Shown here in pieces: positions 1-11,503 of a stretch of DNA of 34,794 bases. The stretch lies in the IMG/VR virus record IMGVR_UViG_3300027791_000068, positions 1-34,794 of that record. One strand, written 5' to 3'. Under the pieces are notes generated by a model. The model had not been told where the DNA came from. It ran no database searches and saw only the letters and a list, made by a program, of their open reading frames with translations. Every line of letters starts with the position of its first letter. Within the stretch, counting starts at the first letter, position 1. Source of the DNA: a virus. A program made the position numbers and the translations under genes.

Positions 1-3000
1 ACTAACCCTGGTTTTTGGAGAGCAGTATATAAACAAGCATTTGATACAGATCGCCCTCATACACATCCATGGGAAATGTTAGGTATAAGTGTTAAGCCAA
101 CTTGGTGGGACGCTGAATACGGATTAGCACCATACACAAGTGAAAACAAAATACTATGGAAAGACATCGAAGATGGTCTGTTAAGAACTCCAGGTGCACC
201 TCCAAAATACTTAAAGCATTATAAGAGACCTGCCCTTACTAAATGGATACCTGTTGATGAAGGTGGAAATTTAATAAGTCCTGTAGATTCTAACTATGCA
301 CAAGAGTTTGTGCTAGGCTCAACAAAAAATGCTTTTAAATTTGGAGATGAATCCCCAACAGAAACTGCTTGGAGAAGAAGTTCAGAGTACCCATTTGCAT
401 TAATAATTTCCTTAATCTTAAATCAACCTAGTAAAGTTATAGGGCTTGGTTGGGATAGAAGTAGAATTATTAGAGATAGTGCAGGAACTGTTGTTTACAA
501 GCCAACTGGAAAACGTTTAAGATTAGAAGATTTAGTATTTCCAAATACTACTTCAGATGCAACTAGAGTAAACACATGTGGACTTGTAAACGTAATTGCA
601 AACTATTTAAACAGTAGAGATGTTAATGTTTATTCTGCTTATCAAACAAACTTAAAATCTATTGATAACAAACTAGGAATTAAAATAGGCGGCTTTACTG
701 AAAAGAGTAAGTTTAAGTTAATCCTTGATTCAAGAACTCCTTACAATGAAGGCAATGTTTTTGTACCAGATGAAAATTATCAGATATTTTTAAACACAAG
801 TTCGCTAACAGAGTTAGTAACTTACAGTGGTGTAATTATTGAGAAGAAAGCTGAAGGATTTATTATTAGAGGCTATGATAATGTTAATCCTTACTTTAAA
901 TGGTTTACGCCAACACCTAAAGCAGATGATCCGTTTGTAACAATCGGCGGAATTAGTGACGATTTTGTAGTATGGGCAGAGAAACAACGATATGTTGAAG
1001 GTGCAATTATACAGTTTAGCAATAACTTTTATGTTGCTAAAGAAAATCACACAACTGATGCAACAGGATTTAATCAAGAGTTGTATCAAAGACTACCAGA
1101 CCTTCCGTTAAGAGGCGGCCGTTCAGCGTTCTTTAGACGCTCATTCAATACTGAATTAGTTAAAGAGCCAGCAGAATTAGCGTATGGTACTATGTACAAG
1201 ACTGAGCAAGAAGTTGTTGACTTTTTACTAGGGTATAGTAAGTATTTAGAAAGCATTGGCTTTACATTTAACAATTACAATGATAATATTAAAGAAGTAG
1301 AAAATTGGAGAGTAAGTGCTAAAGAATTCTTATTCTGGACAACGCAGAACTGGGCAGAAAATAGTGTTATTGCACTTAGCCCTGGTGCTAACCAATTAAA
1401 CTTTTACAGAACGCACAATGTAGCAGATAATATCTTTGATACATTTTATGACTACAGTTTGTTAAAAGCAGACGGTAAGAAATTAATTCAGGAATATGCA
1501 AGAGTAGCTAGAAACGACGATAACGAATTTGAATTAAAAACTAGAAATACAGGTGATGGAATTTACAACATTAATATTCCGTTAGTGCAAAAAGAACACG
1601 TTGTAATACTTGATAATACTACAGTATTCAAAGATGTAATTTATGATCAAGCACCGGGTTACCGTCAAGCAAGATTAAAAGTTATGGGATATAGAACTGA
1701 TGCTTGGACAGGCGGATTTAATATTCCAGGATTTATATATGACTCTGCTAAAACAACAGTATGGGAAACATGGAATGATTATGCAGTAGGCGACACAGTT
1801 AAGTACAAAGAATTTTATTACGTTGCAAAGGTAAAAATTCCTGGAACAAATATATTTGATAATAAAGACTGGGAGAAACTAGAAGTTCGTCCTGAAGCAG
1901 GGTTAAAAGCAAACTTAGATTATAAAGCAAAACAGTTTGGCGACTTTTATGACCTTGATACAGATAACTTTGATAGTGAGCAACAGCGCCTGGCACAGCA
2001 TTTAATTGGATATCAAAAGCGTAAGTATTTAGAAAACATTATTAATGATGATGTTTCACAGTACAAATTTTATCAAGGCTTTATTCAAGATAAAGGTACA
2101 AAGAATAGTTTAACTAAATTGTTTGATGCATTGTCTAATACAGATGCAGATAGCTTAGACTTTTATGAAGAATGGGCATTTAGATTAGGACAGTATGGAT
2201 CATCAACAGCGTTTGACGAAGTTGAATATACACTAGACGAAGCAAATTTTAGACTAAGTCCACAACCTATTGAACTAGTAGACACAGTATCAGGAACTGA
2301 AACTGATCTAATATATAGAATTAGACCTTTTGAAACTTATTTAAAACCTCAACAGTATAATCATAAGCCGTTTCCAACCAGAAACATTCAGAAAAATGCA
2401 TTACCAACAGCAGGATATGTTAATCCGCAAGATGTAAAACTTTCTGTAGCAACATATGACGACATATTAACACAAACAGTATCAGCACTTAATGTTGGTG
2501 ATTATGTTTGGATTGGCAAGCGTGGTATTACATGGGACGTTGTAAAGTATAACAGAACTGATGATAGAGTGTTAGCTGTACAGACAACTACTAATGCTGG
2601 AATAACTGAATTTGTATTAACGTTATCAAAACAATCAAACTATATAATTGACGAAATTATTGGTATTGTTGATGTTGAAGGTGCTGAAAAGTTTTACAAA
2701 GTTAAGCGTAACGAACTAGATACATTAATTTGTTATCCAAACGGTGAAACTGAAGATGCTGAATTAACAAACGGATTTGTTACTAGATTTACTTCTAATA
2801 GAATCTCTGGATTTAATTCTGCAAACTTGTTATTGTCAAATTATAATAACGATTTACAAGTTGGAGAAACTATTTGGATTGATACTGATATTAACAACGA
2901 ATGGTTAGTATTGAAAAACGATCCAGTACATGTTCAGCAACAAGTTATTTCCAATATTAAAACTAGTGACTCGTCAGTAGAGTTTGGAACAGTTATTGCC

Positions 3001-6000
3001 GCTGACTCAAGAAATACAACACTTGCAATTGGTGCGTATGGAAACAACGCAGTATACCTATTTGGTAGAAATACTGATACAGTTGAGTTTACACATCTTC
3101 AAACAATTGAAGCACCTGGAACATCGTACTATGCAGGCAACGGAAACTTTGGTAAGGCAGTTGCTATATCAGAAGATGCTGAGTTTTTAGTAATTGGCGC
3201 TCCACAAGCAAGTAATGTTAAGACATTGTACGAAGGAGAGTTTTCAGACGCTACTAATTACACAGCAAAAGATATTGTATCATACCAACAAGCAATATGG
3301 TCAGCTAACTATGACATTGGATCAGCATCTGGTGTGTTTAATTTTCCTAGTTATTATACTTCACATGATATTGCAGTTGCAAGTTATGCAGACGGAGCAT
3401 ATCCAGAAACAGTATATGCAATTAGAGGACGCTACAGTTTTGACGGTGCAACAGATCACATATTAGTTAGAGCACCAGTAAACCCATATGAAGGCTCAGC
3501 TGTTAATGACACAATTAGCTTACAATGGAATCAGTATTCGCAAAACTATCCAAATGGTGTTTTACCGTTTGGTGTTAACGGCCCAGGCACAGCAAGTTTT
3601 GAAGGCACAAAAACTATTGTTGCAAAAATTGATGCTATTCTTTATGTTGAAAACTTATTAAGAATTCCAACAGTTGGCGATATTATTTCAACTAGTACTG
3701 GTATTGGTACAGTTCAAGATATTCTTATTGACAATGTTAGCACAGGAATGATATATGTATCAGATGTTAATGGAGCGTTTGAAGCTTCAGGAACACTAGT
3801 TACAAATAGTGTTAGTATGGGAACATACACAACTATTGAATTTAATAACACTAATAACACATTTGGCGGCTGGTGGAGAATTAACGGCATTACTAGTTTT
3901 ACTACTACTGAAAGATCAATTACTATTCCAAATTTAGTTATTGCTGATTATATTACAAGTACTGAAAGTAGAACACCAGAAGTTTATGCAAACACAATGG
4001 ATGACGTATATGCGTTCAACCAAGATCTTAACAACCCAACAAGGGGCGGCAAGATTGGAATACTAAGTCATTACAATAAGCAAGGACTTCCAGTAACAGA
4101 ACCATATTGGTTTATCAGAGCTCCTAAGTCTATTACTAATACACTTAGTGAAGGTGATACTTTTACAATGGGTATTAACCAAGTTAAAGATAGTTTGAAC
4201 ACAATATATGATCCAATGGTTTTAGGACTAGAAACAATATACTTAAATCAACCACAGACAGTTTATGCTCTATGGGATGGTCAAATTGAAATTACGTTTA
4301 CTAACTTTACTCCTCCACCAAACCAAGTTCCATATGTTCCTGTTGAAGGCGACATTATAGTAGAACCGTATACAGGAGCAAACGCTGAAGTTGTATATGT
4401 TCAAGAGGGCTTACTAGGTGCAACACTATTTGTTAAAAACTTAGCTGGTACATTTAGCTACGGTAACATGCATGCCGCAACAGGCGACTTGTATATTCAA
4501 AATTGGCAAGGTCAAGGATTTAACAGACTTACTGGACGTATTGAATCAACTGACTTAACATCATCTTATTCAGGAAAGTATATTGTTGTTAAAAACAATG
4601 ATAGTTCATTGTTACAAGTAGCAGTACCGTCATACAAAAACGAAATTGAATTCCAGTTCTACACAACTAGAACAGTTACTGGTGTACCACGTCAAGCAAA
4701 TACACCAACACCGTTAAACAAAGACTGGACACAAATATATAACTTACCAATTGATCCAGCTAATGGTGTAGCAAGTGCATACTCCAATGAAGGTGCGTAC
4801 TTTGTTTATAACAAAACTGGTAGTGGTGAATATTCTTTACAACACGGGTATACTAATTTAGAACGTGGCAATGATAAAAACTTAGGAACACAGCTAGTAT
4901 TAACTAAACATACTAACTTGTATACATTATTTGTAAGTGCTCCAGGTGCAGGCAACGGTACTAATCCAGGTAGAATACATTTTGTTAAAACAGGATATGA
5001 TAGTAACGGAACTTATGATTGGCGTGTAACAAGAGATCCGTATTATAAAGGAATATTTAGTGAGGCAACACCTTACTATACTGATGACATTGTTCTTTAT
5101 AGTAATAACTTTTATCAGAGTACAACGAATCAAGCGGCAGGTGTGTTTTCAAATAGTTGGACGTTACTACCAAAGCAGACAGATTTCTTAGGCTATGTTC
5201 CAAACGATACTGGAGTACAACCAGATGGTGATTCAACATTCGACGATGAAAGTAATACATTATATAATTTTGCACACCCGTTTACTGTAAGTAAGAACGG
5301 ACAAGTATTAGCTACTGTTGCAGACTTTGAAAATGCAGATCCTAAAATTGCAGTTTACAGATTCAACAATGGACATTATGAATTTACACAGTCTATTATA
5401 ACTCCGTTAACGTCTACAAAATATGCAAGTGCAATTACTTTATCAGATGATGGAGAGTTATTAGCAGTAGGTGCACCGTTAGACGATAGCATTGCTAATG
5501 ATAACGGCAAAGTTTATGTGTATAAAAATACTGAAGGAACATTTAACGTATTCCAAGAACTTACTAGCCCAGATAGTTCAGTAGCTGAACGCTTCGGCCA
5601 AACAGTTGACTTTGCAGGAAACGAATTAATGGTTTCATCACAAGGCGGTAACCTAGTTAACAATACTTCCTTTGATAGATACGAATTGCCAGCAGATCCG
5701 CAACCTCAAACATACTTAGATGATAGCACACTAGTTACTGCACAATATGTTAATAATAAAGAGTCGGACTTAGCTGTTGAAACTAGCTTTGATAACAACC
5801 TAACGCAGTTTAGTAAAGAAAATTTAGACTCAGGTGAAGTGTTTGTTTATCAGTTTGTTGGTGGATACTTATTGTACGGAGAAAAATTAGCCTTTAATAA
5901 CAGTGATGTTGAAAGGTTTGGAGAATTTGTCCACGCATCATTAAATCACATTTATGTGTCAATGCCAGAGCTAAGTGCATCAACTACAGGTAACAACTTT

Positions 6001-9000
6001 ATTGGAACTGTTGTTGATTATAAGAGACAGCGTAATAAACTTCCGTGGATAGAATACAGAACTCCAACTAAACAAGTTGACCTAAGCAAATTTAAAGGCG
6101 TGTTTATTTACGCTAAAGACGGTAGTGGAACTGCAACACAGCTAGACTACATTGATCCAATACAAGGTAAAATTGCTGGACCAGCTGAAGAAGAATTAGC
6201 ATTTTCAACACCATTTGATCCTGCAACTTATACAGAAAGTGATCAATCAACTGTAAACGTTGACCAAGAAAATTACTGGGCTGAAGAACATGTAGGTAAA
6301 CTATGGTGGGATATTAGTACAGTACAATGGGTTGAACCATATCAGAATAATATCATTTATAATACAGCAAACTTTAACCAGTTGATGGTTGGCGCATCTG
6401 TAGATGTGTATGAATGGGTTGAATCTACATTAACTCCAACAAGATGGTTAGAACTAGCTGATACAGAAGATGGACTTAGTAGAGGAATTAGTGGAACACC
6501 TAAATACGGTACTGCTACATTTGTAACTAAAAGATTATACAATAATGTAAGCGGAGCGTTCTACAACAGATATTACTATTGGGTTAAAAATACTAAGATT
6601 ATTCCTAACTTAGAGAATAGAAGTGCAAGTGCATTTGATGTTGCACAATTAATTCAAGATCCGGTAGCACAAGGATATAAGTTTGTTGCAATCTACGCTA
6701 ATAATAGATTTGGATTATATAACTGTGGAAGTTTAGTTGAAGATGATAAAAAAGCAATTAACTTCCGTTACTGGACTATTGAAAATCAAGACATTAATAC
6801 ACATAGTCAGTATCAGCTTATTACAGATGGATTGTCAACAAGTAAGCCAAACAAAGATTTAGAAGAAAAATGGATTGATAGTTTAATTGGTGTTGATGTT
6901 TATAACAGACCAGTACCAGATCCAGCGTTATCCTTTAAACAGAAATACGGAATTCTTAATAGACCTAGACAATCAATGTTTAGAAATAACATTGAAGCAC
7001 TTAAACAAGTTGTTGAACGTGTTAATAGAGTGCTAGTAAAAGAATTAATTGTAGATGAATTTAGCTTTGTTAATTTGCTTTCTAAAGATCCACAACCGGA
7101 TCTTATTAGTGCAAAATATGACATAGCAGTTGATACACATTCTGAACTAGGCTTTGTTAGTATTTCTAAAGTTAAGCCGGCAACATTAACTCCAATTTTT
7201 GAAGAAGGAAAATTAATTAGAGTTGATATTACTAACCCTGGCGCAGGGTATCTTACAGTTCCGATATACAAGTTTGAACAAGTTGGTGATGGCGAAAAAG
7301 CACAAATTAAAATAACATTAAATGCTTCAGGCGGTATTGCTACAGTAACAGTTAGAAATCCAGGCAAGAACTATGCTTCATCTACAAACTTAGCACTAAG
7401 ATTGTTTAGTGTACTTGTTAAGAGTGACGAAAACGTAAACAACAAATGGTCAATATTTGCATACAATACTATAACAGGATTGTATGAGAGAACATCAACA
7501 CAGTCATATGATTGTAGTGCTTGGTGGGATTACATTGATTGGTACTCTGCAGGATACAGTAAATTTACAGAAGTTGATTTTACAATAGATCAAAGTTACT
7601 TACTAACATCATTAGATGATAGCATTGGCGATATTATTAAAATTAATAATGTTGGAGCAGGCGGTTGGTTACTATTAGAAAAAATTAGTAACGAAGAAGC
7701 GGCTGATTATACAACTAACTATCAAACAATTGGTAGACAAAACGGAACAATAGCGTTTAAAGAAACATTGTATAACTTTGCAAAGAGTTATGTTGGATTT
7801 GATGGACTAAGTTATGATACTAGTTTTTATGATAACCAACCTACACTAGAGTTACGTATTTTATTAAAAGCACTTAAAGAAGATTTATTTGTCGACAACT
7901 TAGAAGTTGAATACAATCAGTTATTCCTTGCAAGTATTAGATATGCATTTGCAGAGCAACCGTTTGTTGACTGGGCATTTAAATCTAGTTTCATTAAAGC
8001 AAAACACAACGCAGGCGACTTGCAACAAAAAGTTACATTCCAAAATGATAGCTTGCCTAGTTACGAAGAGTTTGTTAAAGAAACTAAACCTTTTAAAACA
8101 AAAATTAGAGAATATCTAAGTAGCTATACTAAAACAGACGAAACTGAAAGTAGTATTAGTGATTTTGATTTTGCACCACAGTATAACGAAGATACACAGC
8201 GTATTGAACCAGCATCACTTAAAGTTAAAGACAATTTAATTTACGGACAAGATGCAAATCTTAATGTATATCCAAACAAGCATTGGTTAGATAATGTTGG
8301 CTTTGAAGTTGTAAGTTGTAATATTAGTGACCCAGGTGTTGGATATACAGAAATACCAGTAATTAAATTTGTTGGCGGTGGCGGCACAGGTGCTAAAGGA
8401 CTTGCTAAATTAGGATCAGGCGGAAGTGTTGTAAGCATCGAAGTTACAAATCCAGGTTCAGGATATTTGTCAGCACCAACAGTTGAAGTTGAAGGAAGTT
8501 TGTCAACTACAATTACTAGTAGGACTGCTAAAATATCTGCACAACTAGGTAACAGTAAAGTTAGAAGTTTACATTTACGTAGCAAGTTTGATAGAGTAAC
8601 TGGAACATTCTTAATTACTACATTGTCAGAAACACAAACATTTACAGGAAACAATAGTTTAACTATATTTGATGTTAAATGGCCAATGGATGTTAGAACT
8701 AATCAAATTACTATTAGTGTTAACGGTATTGAAGAACTTCAAGGTAACTATTCTGTTAGTAATAAAGAATATACTGATAAGTCTTATGCAAGATACAAAG
8801 GTCGTATAATTTTTGAAACACCTCCAGCAAACAACGCATCTATTATTGTTAGCTATAAGAAAGATGTTTCAATGTTACAAGCACAGGATAGAATTAACTT
8901 ATTCTACAATCCAACTACAGGACAGCTTGGTAACGATGTGTCGCAACTTATGGATGGTATTGATTACGGCGGAGTTCAAGTTAAGAGTTTTGCGTTTAAT

Positions 9001-11484
9001 ACAGGAACAGGTTGGAGTAATGAGCCTTACTATACAACTACTTGGGATTCATATGATGCAACATACGAAGATGAAATTTTCCAACTAGATGGATCAACTA
9101 TTGCATTAACATTGTCAGCACCATTAGCTAATGGCGTAACATATAACGTATACAAAAACGGCATCAGAATTGATGATCCAGAATATGACGGATCTACTGT
9201 ACCAGGAAATCCAAATGCAGTAATGTTATCACTACTAGGTGATGGAGAAACAGATACATTTATTATTGACAACGATAAAATATCAACACAACTTAATGAT
9301 GTAATTGTTATTAGGAAATCAACATCGGACGGAAGTTTCTTACCAGATGCTGATGCATACGATACAATGCTACAAGGTGGTAACATGGCTTACCAAACAG
9401 CAAGAGGTATTGAAGCAGAAGATATTGTTATTGACGGTGACGGATTTGTAACACCATTAACATCGAAAGGTCCAGAGGAACTAGTTCCAGGACAACTTCT
9501 TGATAGTGTGAATATTAAAGTATACGATAGAATTAATGACGGGTCAAGCATTATTAATAATTACAATTATGTGTTTGACGGAAACTATACATATGCTCTT
9601 ACAGTAGTACCAGCAAGTAATAAAGATATATTTGTTAAGGTTAACGGAACTATTTTAGATTACTCTAAGTTTACTGTTAACTATCAAGATAATACTTTAA
9701 CATTAGATGCTTCAGTTGCACCTGCTATTGGTAATAGCGTTAACATTATTACAATGTCAGCAAATGGTGAAAACATTCTTGATGCAGATACGTTTACAGG
9801 TGACGGGTCAACATCAGTATTTGTTACACCAGTAGAATTTAAACAAGGACTATCGTTGTTCATTACACAAGATGGTGAACCTATAGATGCTGTATTGGCA
9901 GAAACTGATGCATCATACGATAAAGCAGGGCAAGTATTACTTAGACTATCAGTTGCTCCGCTACCAGGCAAACTATTACAGTATGTTATCTACGATAGTA
10001 CAGCTAAGTCATTCTCCCAAGTATCAACAGATTCGTTTACGGGGTCAGGATCACTACAGACATTTAATTTAGCAAACGCACCGTTTACACAACGTCCGTT
10101 GGCAAATAGTGTAGTTGTTAAAGTAGGAAACAAAATACTTAAACCAGGATACAATCAACAGTATACAGTTTCAGCAGTTAGAGAATATAAGTTGCGTGAT
10201 TGGCAAGTTGGACTTGCACAAATACCAGCAGAAAAAATTAAAGTATTCCTAAACGGTGTAGCACAAATATTGTCAACACACTATATGTGGAACAGATACA
10301 ATTCAAGCGTTGAACTATTCAACGGTGTTGGAGTTGCAGGTGATATTTTAGATATTTACTTACTAGGTGATGGCGAGTACGACTTTGGTACTTTTGATGC
10401 TAGTGGCTACTGGAATGAAACACCAAATCAAGTACAGTTAACAACTGCTCCACAGAATGGAGAGTCAATCACAGTTTATCAATTTAGTAATCACGATGTT
10501 GCAAAAATTGAAAGAATAAACTTTGATGTTGTTGCAAGAGCTTCAGTAACACAAGGAACTGCTGAGTATTCAGAGTACCATCAATTAACAAACGGATTTA
10601 TTAAGTTAAGAACTCCGGCTATTGATACAAGTTATGTGTGGCTAACTAGAAACGGTGATTTGCTATCACCTAATATTGAATATGCATTATTAGAAGATAA
10701 AGTAACTATTAAGATTGCAATTGATATTGATGCTGGTGATGAACTAGAACTTATTCACTTTAGTAATAACACAATGCTTCCTAAGTTTGGATTCAGTCAG
10801 TTTAAAGATATATTAAACAGAACACACTTTAAGCGTTTAGGTGATGAAAATAGATACTTCCTAGCAGAAAACTTAAACTATTACGACACAAGCATTAAAG
10901 TTAGTAACGTAGATACGTTACCACAACCAAATAAAGAGCGTAGTATTCCAGGAATTGTGTTTATTAACGGTGAACGCATAGAATATTATCTAAAAGAAGG
11001 TGGAGTACTTAGACAATTACGTAGAGGTACATTAGGAACTGGTATTCCAACAGTACATATTGCAGGAACTGAGCTATTAGATCAGAGTAATAAGCAAACT
11101 GTACCATACCAGGACAGAACACTTACAGAAACATTTACCGCAGACGGCTCTACAAGTAGCATTGTAGTAGACTTTATTCCAGGATCAGTTAATGATTTTG
11201 AAATATTTGTTGCAGGACGCCGCCTACGCAAAAATGCAATAAATATATACGATCCAACAGTTGATCTAGATAGCCCAGAAGGCGATATTACATCACCAGC
11301 TGAGTTTAGTGTGGATGGAACCACATCAACTGTCGTATTAGCAGAAACACCACTTATTAATACCAAGATAGTGGTGGTTAGACGCATTGGTAGACCTTGG
11401 ACTGATACTGGAATTCCACTGCATAGGCAAGAAAATGACATTGCACGGTTCTTAAGGAACACAGAGGTGGCGTTACCTAAATAA
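1..11484 (+). CDS. Giant virion structural protein, 5'-truncated by the window
   Basis: Frame 1 is open and protein-like from the first base, so the gene starts upstream of the window and the ATG at 76 is not a credible start. At least 3827 codons are present. Numbered from the codon at 76, the protein is a mosaic. There are four short aromatic-rich modules resembling ChiC/CBM5-12-like carbohydrate-binding domains (about 299-327, 561-605, 1054-1090, 1659-1700). FG-GAP/beta-propeller-like blades with 'VIGAPQ' and 'AVGAPLDD' turns lie near 969-1046 and 1732-1967. Two GxGYxxxP glycine-rich repeat blocks lie near 2376-2446 and 2746-2812. A series of beta-sandwich modules beginning F-x-G-D/S-G-S-T lies between about 2856 and 3750. 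A block with 'INGERIEYY' and 'LRRGTLGTG' lies near 3586-3680. Such modules are common in tail proteins of marine T4-like phages. A tail or fibre-associated virion role is inferred; the exact position in the particle is unknown. The stop codon overlaps a late-promoter-like octamer. Confidence 0.85.
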   Translation, partial: TNPGFWRAVYKQAFDTDRPHTHPWEMLGISVKPTWWDAEYGLAPYTSENKILWKDIEDGLLRTPGAPPKYLKHYKRPALTKWIPVDEGGNLISPVDSNYAQEFVLGSTKNAFKFGDESPTETAWRRSSEYPFALIISLILNQPSKVIGLGWDRSRIIRDSAGTVVYKPTGKRLRLEDLVFPNTTSDATRVNTCGLVNVIANYLNSRDVNVYSAYQTNLKSIDNKLGIKIGGFTEKSKFKLILDSRTPYNEGNVFVPDENYQIFLNTSSLTELVTYSGVIIEKKAEGFIIRGYDNVNPYFKWFTPTPKADDPFVTIGGISDDFVVWAEKQRYVEGAIIQFSNNFYVAKENHTTDATGFNQELYQRLPDLPLRGGRSAFFRRSFNTELVKEPAELAYGTMYKTEQEVVDFLLGYSKYLESIGFTFNNYNDNIKEVENWRVSAKEFLFWTTQNWAENSVIALSPGANQLNFYRTHNVADNIFDTFYDYSLLKADGKKLIQEYARVARNDDNEFELKTRNTGDGIYNINIPLVQKEHVVILDNTTVFKDVIYDQAPGYRQARLKVMGYRTDAWTGGFNIPGFIYDSAKTTVWETWNDYAVGDTVKYKEFYYVAKVKIPGTNIFDNKDWEKLEVRPEAGLKANLDYKAKQFGDFYDLDTDNFDSEQQRLAQHLIGYQKRKYLENIINDDVSQYKFYQGFIQDKGTKNSLTKLFDALSNTDADSLDFYEEWAFRLGQYGSSTAFDEVEYTLDEANFRLSPQPIELVDTVSGTETDLIYRIRPFETYLKPQQYNHKPFPTRNIQKNALPTAGYVNPQDVKLSVATYDDILTQTVSALNVGDYVWIGKRGITWDVVKYNRTDDRVLAVQTTTNAGITEFVLTLSKQSNYIIDEIIGIVDVEGAEKFYKVKRNELDTLICYPNGETEDAELTNGFVTRFTSNRISGFNSANLLLSNYNNDLQVGETIWIDTDINNEWLVLKNDPVHVQQQVISNIKTSDSSVEFGTVIAADSRNTTLAIGAYGNNAVYLFGRNTDTVEFTHLQTIEAPGTSYYAGNGNFGKAVAISEDAEFLVIGAPQASNVKTLYEGEFSDATNYTAKDIVSYQQAIWSANYDIGSASGVFNFPSYYTSHDIAVASYADGAYPETVYAIRGRYSFDGATDHILVRAPVNPYEGSAVNDTISLQWNQYSQNYPNGVLPFGVNGPGTASFEGTKTIVAKIDAILYVENLLRIPTVGDIISTSTGIGTVQDILIDNVSTGMIYVSDVNGAFEASGTLVTNSVSMGTYTTIEFNNTNNTFGGWWRINGITSFTTTERSITIPNLVIADYITSTESRTPEVYANTMDDVYAFNQDLNNPTRGGKIGILSHYNKQGLPVTEPYWFIRAPKSITNTLSEGDTFTMGINQVKDSLNTIYDPMVLGLETIYLNQPQTVYALWDGQIEITFTNFTPPPNQVPYVPVEGDIIVEPYTGANAEVVYVQEGLLGATLFVKNLAGTFSYGNMHAATGDLYIQNWQGQGFNRLTGRIESTDLTSSYSGKYIVVKNNDSSLLQVAVPSYKNEIEFQFYTTRTVTGVPRQANTPTPLNKDWTQIYNLPIDPANGVASAYSNEGAYFVYNKTGSGEYSLQHGYTNLERGNDKNLGTQLVLTKHTNLYTLFVSAPGAGNGTNPGRIHFVKTGYDSNGTYDWRVTRDPYYKGIFSEATPYYTDDIVLYSNNFYQSTTNQAAGVFSNSWTLLPKQTDFLGYVPNDTGVQPDGDSTFDDESNTLYNFAHPFTVSKNGQVLATVADFENADPKIAVYRFNNGHYEFTQSIITPLTSTKYASAITLSDDGELLAVGAPLDDSIANDNGKVYVYKNTEGTFNVFQELTSPDSSVAERFGQTVDFAGNELMVSSQGGNLVNNTSFDRYELPADPQPQTYLDDSTLVTAQYVNNKESDLAVETSFDNNLTQFSKENLDSGEVFVYQFVGGYLLYGEKLAFNNSDVERFGEFVHASLNHIYVSMPELSASTTGNNFIGTVVDYKRQRNKLPWIEYRTPTKQVDLSKFKGVFIYAKDGSGTATQLDYIDPIQGKIAGPAEEELAFSTPFDPATYTESDQSTVNVDQENYWAEEHVGKLWWDISTVQWVEPYQNNIIYNTANFNQLMVGASVDVYEWVESTLTPTRWLELADTEDGLSRGISGTPKYGTATFVTKRLYNNVSGAFYNRYYYWVKNTKIIPNLENRSASAFDVAQLIQDPVAQGYKFVAIYANNRFGLYNCGSLVEDDKKAINFRYWTIENQDINTHSQYQLITDGLSTSKPNKDLEEKWIDSLIGVDVYNRPVPDPALSFKQKYGILNRPRQSMFRNNIEALKQVVERVNRVLVKELIVDEFSFVNLLSKDPQPDLISAKYDIAVDTHSELGFVSISKVKPATLTPIFEEGKLIRVDITNPGAGYLTVPIYKFEQVGDGEKAQIKITLNASGGIATVTVRNPGKNYASSTNLALRLFSVLVKSDENVNNKWSIFAYNTITGLYERTSTQSYDCSAWWDYIDWYSAGYSKFTEVDFTIDQSYLLTSLDDSIGDIIKINNVGAGGWLLLEKISNEEAADYTTNYQTIGRQNGTIAFKETLYNFAKSYVGFDGLSYDTSFYDNQPTLELRILLKALKEDLFVDNLEVEYNQLFLASIRYAFAEQPFVDWAFKSSFIKAKHNAGDLQQKVTFQNDSLPSYEEFVKETKPFKTKIREYLSSYTKTDETESSISDFDFAPQYNEDTQRIEPASLKVKDNLIYGQDANLNVYPNKHWLDNVGFEVVSCNISDPGVGYTEIPVIKFVGGGGTGAKGLAKLGSGGSVVSIEVTNPGSGYLSAPTVEVEGSLSTTITSRTAKISAQLGNSKVRSLHLRSKFDRVTGTFLITTLSETQTFTGNNSLTIFDVKWPMDVRTNQITISVNGIEELQGNYSVSNKEYTDKSYARYKGRIIFETPPANNASIIVSYKKDVSMLQAQDRINLFYNPTTGQLGNDVSQLMDGIDYGGVQVKSFAFNTGTGWSNEPYYTTTWDSYDATYEDEIFQLDGSTIALTLSAPLANGVTYNVYKNGIRIDDPEYDGSTVPGNPNAVMLSLLGDGETDTFIIDNDKISTQLNDVIVIRKSTSDGSFLPDADAYDTMLQGGNMAYQTARGIEAEDIVIDGDGFVTPLTSKGPEELVPGQLLDSVNIKVYDRINDGSSIINNYNYVFDGNYTYALTVVPASNKDIFVKVNGTILDYSKFTVNYQDNTLTLDASVAPAIGNSVNIITMSANGENILDADTFTGDGSTSVFVTPVEFKQGLSLFITQDGEPIDAVLAETDASYDKAGQVLLRLSVAPLPGKLLQYVIYDSTAKSFSQVSTDSFTGSGSLQTFNLANAPFTQRPLANSVVVKVGNKILKPGYNQQYTVSAVREYKLRDWQVGLAQIPAEKIKVFLNGVAQILSTHYMWNRYNSSVELFNGVGVAGDILDIYLLGDGEYDFGTFDASGYWNETPNQVQLTTAPQNGESITVYQFSNHDVAKIERINFDVVARASVTQGTAEYSEYHQLTNGFIKLRTPAIDTSYVWLTRNGDLLSPNIEYALLEDKVTIKIAIDIDAGDELELIHFSNNTMLPKFGFSQFKDILNRTHFKRLGDENRYFLAENLNYYDTSIKVSNVDTLPQPNKERSIPGIVFINGERIEYYLKEGGVLRQLRRGTLGTGIPTVHIAGTELLDQSNKQTVPYQDRTLTETFTADGSTSSIVVDFIPGSVNDFEIFVAGRRLRKNAINIYDPTVDLDSPEGDITSPAEFSVDGTTSTVVLAETPLINTKIVVVRRIGRPWTDTGIPLHRQENDIARFLRNTEVALPK

Positions 11485-11487
11485 ATA
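11480..11487 (+). promoter_or_regulatory. Late-promoter-like octamer AATAAATA
   Basis: AATAAATA matches the T4 late octamer TATAAATA at seven of eight positions. It overlaps the stop codon of the giant structural gene. By T4 spacing, transcription would start near 11493, leaving a very short leader before the ribosome binding site AGGAAA (11495-11500). The placement directly before a virion gene makes it credible, but such AT-rich octamers also occur by chance in this genome. Confidence 0.45.
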
Positions 11488-11503
11488 CACTTGTAGGAAA
11501 CAT

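Noticed and set aside
6900-7367. 155-aa open frame on the minus strand inside the giant virion gene
   Set aside because: It is antisense to continuous coding sequence containing the GxGYxxxP repeats; the sequence looks like a complement artefact.
8320-8520. Glycine-rich repeats as a DNA-level repeat or recombination site
   Set aside because: The repetition is at protein level (GxGYxxxP modules); the DNA copies are diverged and show no direct repeat of useful length.
11238-11245. AATAAATA inside the giant virion gene as a late promoter
   Set aside because: It lies well within coding sequence with no start codon and ribosome binding site at a fitting distance.
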